Positions 62,748 through 64,000 of a stretch of DNA of 64,000 nucleotides are shown here, in pieces (within the stretch, counting starts at the first letter, position 1; each line of letters opens with the position of its first letter). The notes beneath the pieces were generated by a model. The model was not told where the DNA came from. It was given only the letters and a program-made list of their open reading frames with translations, and searched no databases. Made by a program: the position numbers and the translations under genes. Origin of the DNA: Andeanibacterium sp036384795 (GTDB taxonomy: Bacteria > Pseudomonadota > Alphaproteobacteria > Sphingomonadales > Sphingomonadaceae); the NCBI GenBank assembly GCA_036384795.1, contig DASVLP010000014.1, positions 84,493 through 148,492 on the forward strand, read 5' to 3'.

Positions 62748-63212
62748 CAGCCACGCGCGCCACAGCGCGAGGCGGCTGCGGGTGACCGAGGAGAGGTCGG
62801 CGGGAAGCTCGTGCTCGGCGAAGAACGCCAGCTCCATCACTTCGCGCCGGTCCGGCTGCGGAGCGGTGGCCGGCTTCGCCGCGAACACATGGGCGGTGTG
62901 GCGCGTGCCGGAGAGTTCCTCCTCGAGCGTCCCGATCGCGGTCATTTGGGCCGCCTCGCAGCCCAGCTCCTCGCGCAGCTCGCGCCGGGCGGCGGCTTCG
63001 GGCGCTTCGCCGCGCGCGAGCCCGCCGCCGGGGATCGCCCAGCGCCGCGACCCGTAGGAATGGCGCACCAGCAGCACCCGGGCAGCTTCGTCCGCGATCA
63101 CCAGCGAGACGCCCGCCAGGTGCGGGCGCATCACGCGCCGGTACAGGTTTCGCAGGCGATAGGCCCAGCGCAGCCCCAGCCGGTGAACCGGCGCCGGGAT
63201 CAGGCGAAGCAT
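62733..63212 (-). CDS. NUDIX hydrolase
   Basis: 159-residue NUDIX protein. The Nudix box GLARGEAPEAAARRELREEL (about 64-83; GX5EX7REUXEE) is intact, so it should hydrolyse a nucleoside diphosphate-linked substrate. The basic N-terminal segment (RLRNLYRRVMRP) is unusual. Its start overlaps the pgl end by 13 bases, and its end overlaps dinB. Confidence 0.93.
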   Translation of the reverse strand: MLRLIPAPVHRLGLRWAYRLRNLYRRVMRPHLAGVSLVIADEAARVLLVRHSYGSRRWAIPGGGLARGEAPEAAARRELREELGCEAAQMTAIGTLEEELSGTRHTAHVFAAKPATAPQPDRREVMELAFFAEHELPADLSSVTRSRLALWRAWLSQQR

Positions 63213-63820
63213 GTCACCGGCTGGCGCGCCGCGCCGAGCAGCCGCGCGACCGGCAGGTCGTTGCCGCCGGCCATCGCCTGCTCGAACAACGCGCGCTTGG
63301 CCTCGCCGCGGATCACGAACGCCAGTTCTTCGCTGTCGAGCAGCGCGGGGATGGTCAGCGTGACACGATCGAACGGTGCCTCTGGCGGCAACGGGTCGGG
63401 GGTCAGCCGGCGCACCCGCAGCGGGTCGTCCACCCGCGGGTCGATGTTGGGAAACAGCGAGGCGATGTGCCCGTCAGCGCCCATGCCCAGCCACACCAGC
63501 GCGAACCGGGGCGGCGTCGCGTCCTCGGTCAGCGCGATGACCCTTGCCCCGCGCCCTTCGACCAATGCGCGGATCTTGCCGAGGTTGCTCGCCGGATGGT
63601 CCTCGGGCACCAGCCGATCGTCGCCTGGCCAGACGGCAACCCGGCGCCAGTCGAGCTCCATTGCGGCGAGGTCGGCGAGGATCGGGAACGGCGTCGCCCC
63701 GCCGGGCACCGCGATCGCGACCTCGCCCGCTGTTGCCGCCAGCGCTTCGCCCAGCCGCTGGTGCAGCCAGCGCGCGATGCCGGCATCGTCGATCCCGGGA
63801 AGGATGATCGCTTTGGCCAT
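63200..63820 (-). CDS. pgl: 6-phosphogluconolactonase
   Basis: 206-residue hydrolase of 6-phosphogluconolactone in the pentose phosphate/Entner-Doudoroff route. VAIPGGATPFPIL, VAVWPGDDRLVPEDHPASN (about 61-79) and GMGADGHIASLFP (about 125) are family motifs; sphingomonads mostly use the Entner-Doudoroff route. The unit continues into NUDIX. zwf, edd and glk are not in the window. Confidence 0.95.
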   Translation of the reverse strand: MAKAIILPGIDDAGIARWLHQRLGEALAATAGEVAIAVPGGATPFPILADLAAMELDWRRVAVWPGDDRLVPEDHPASNLGKIRALVEGRGARVIALTEDATPPRFALVWLGMGADGHIASLFPNIDPRVDDPLRVRRLTPDPLPPEAPFDRVTLTIPALLDSEELAFVIRGEAKRALFEQAMAGGNDLPVARLLGAARQPVTCFA

Positions 63821-63827
63821 CCGCCGA

Positions 63828-64000
63828 TTAGACGATGCCGCGCGCCACGACGCCAGCCCAAATCGCGGCGACCAGCAGCGCCGCCGCGATCGCCAGCCGT
63901 ACCCCTCGCAACGGGAACCGCGCGGTGAGGTCCGCGCCCACCGCCCAGCCGAGCGAGAGCGCCGCCGCGCCGCCGATCGCCCCGCCGAGCGCCGCCAGCA
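63828..64000 (-). CDS. C-terminal part of a membrane protein (cut by window edge)
   Basis: Reading from the right edge, 56 codons end at the TAA at 63828: a hydrophobic, glycine/alanine-rich segment (LGGAIGGAAALSLGWAVGADL), a short basic loop (TARFPLRGVR) and a last helix (LAIAAALLVAAIWAGVV) ending ARGIV. A multi-pass membrane protein is likely; nothing more can be said. It stands 7 bases upstream of pgl on the same strand. Confidence 0.6.
   Translation of the reverse strand, partial: LAALGGAIGGAAALSLGWAVGADLTARFPLRGVRLAIAAALLVAAIWAGVVARGIV

Overview
The window looks like a chromosomal segment of a high-GC sphingomonad (Sphingomonadales, Alphaproteobacteria). The pointers are three TonB-dependent receptors, one with its own FecI/FecR pair; a fused LigB-LigA gallate-type dioxygenase; CrtI; an lmo0937-family miniature membrane protein; DUF2585; and several candidate EcfG-type (GGAAC-N16/17-CGTT) general-stress promoters. 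Genes are dense, and many same-strand neighbours share ATGA, GTGA or TTGA stop/start overlaps. This assignment is inferred from gene content; no rRNA or tRNA gene was seen.

Layout. 1-9.0 kb: two TonB receptors, a small DksA-like zinc-finger protein, a three-subunit PaoABC-like molybdenum hydroxylase, and a heme-oxygenase-like diiron-type protein. 9.2-13.7 kb: a cyanophycin operon (cphA, cphB and an overlapping methyltransferase). 13.7-14.9 kb: three small stress-type genes. 15.0-19.6 kb: an M23 peptidase, FecI sigma factor, FecR and STN-type TonB receptor in one transcription unit. 19.8-32.8 kb: a polysaccharide/glycan cluster (see below). 32.8-48.6 kb: housekeeping and accessory genes (gmk, dapD, M19 dipeptidase, gallate dioxygenase, DUF72, PEBP, pyroglutamyl peptidase, DODA dioxygenase, MarR-type regulator) and one frameshifted cupin_8/JmjC-like gene. 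48.8-51.0 kb: a rifampin ADP-ribosyltransferase followed by a lower-GC type II restriction-modification pair. 51.2-64 kb: thiC with a TPP riboswitch, a small membrane protein/regulator operon with dyad operators, MipA, crtI, a LOG protein, glpD, a Bcr/CflA transporter, dinB, a NUDIX hydrolase and pgl.

The most distinctive region is 19.8-32.8 kb. Eight plus-strand genes encode an HpcH/HpaI aldolase, an SLBB export protein, a KpsE/Wzz-like protein, a GtrB-like GT2, a GT87-like membrane glycosyltransferase, an extended SDR, a YerE-like thiamine-diphosphate enzyme and a GtrA flippase-like protein. Facing them are rfbG and rfbF (CDP-glucose pathway), and beyond those lies a second membrane glycosyltransferase. 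Together they suggest making a CDP-linked, probably carbon-branched, 6-deoxysugar, passing it to a lipid carrier, flipping it and adding it to an exported glycan. No C3-dehydratase (DdhC type), Wzx, Wzy or ABC exporter gene is present here, so the product and the export route are inferred and incomplete.

Other points of note: a palindromic operator within the candidate promoter of the restriction-modification methyltransferase; two perfect EcfG-type promoters in front of a diiron-type oxidase and an unknown exported protein; and several intergenic inverted-repeat elements.
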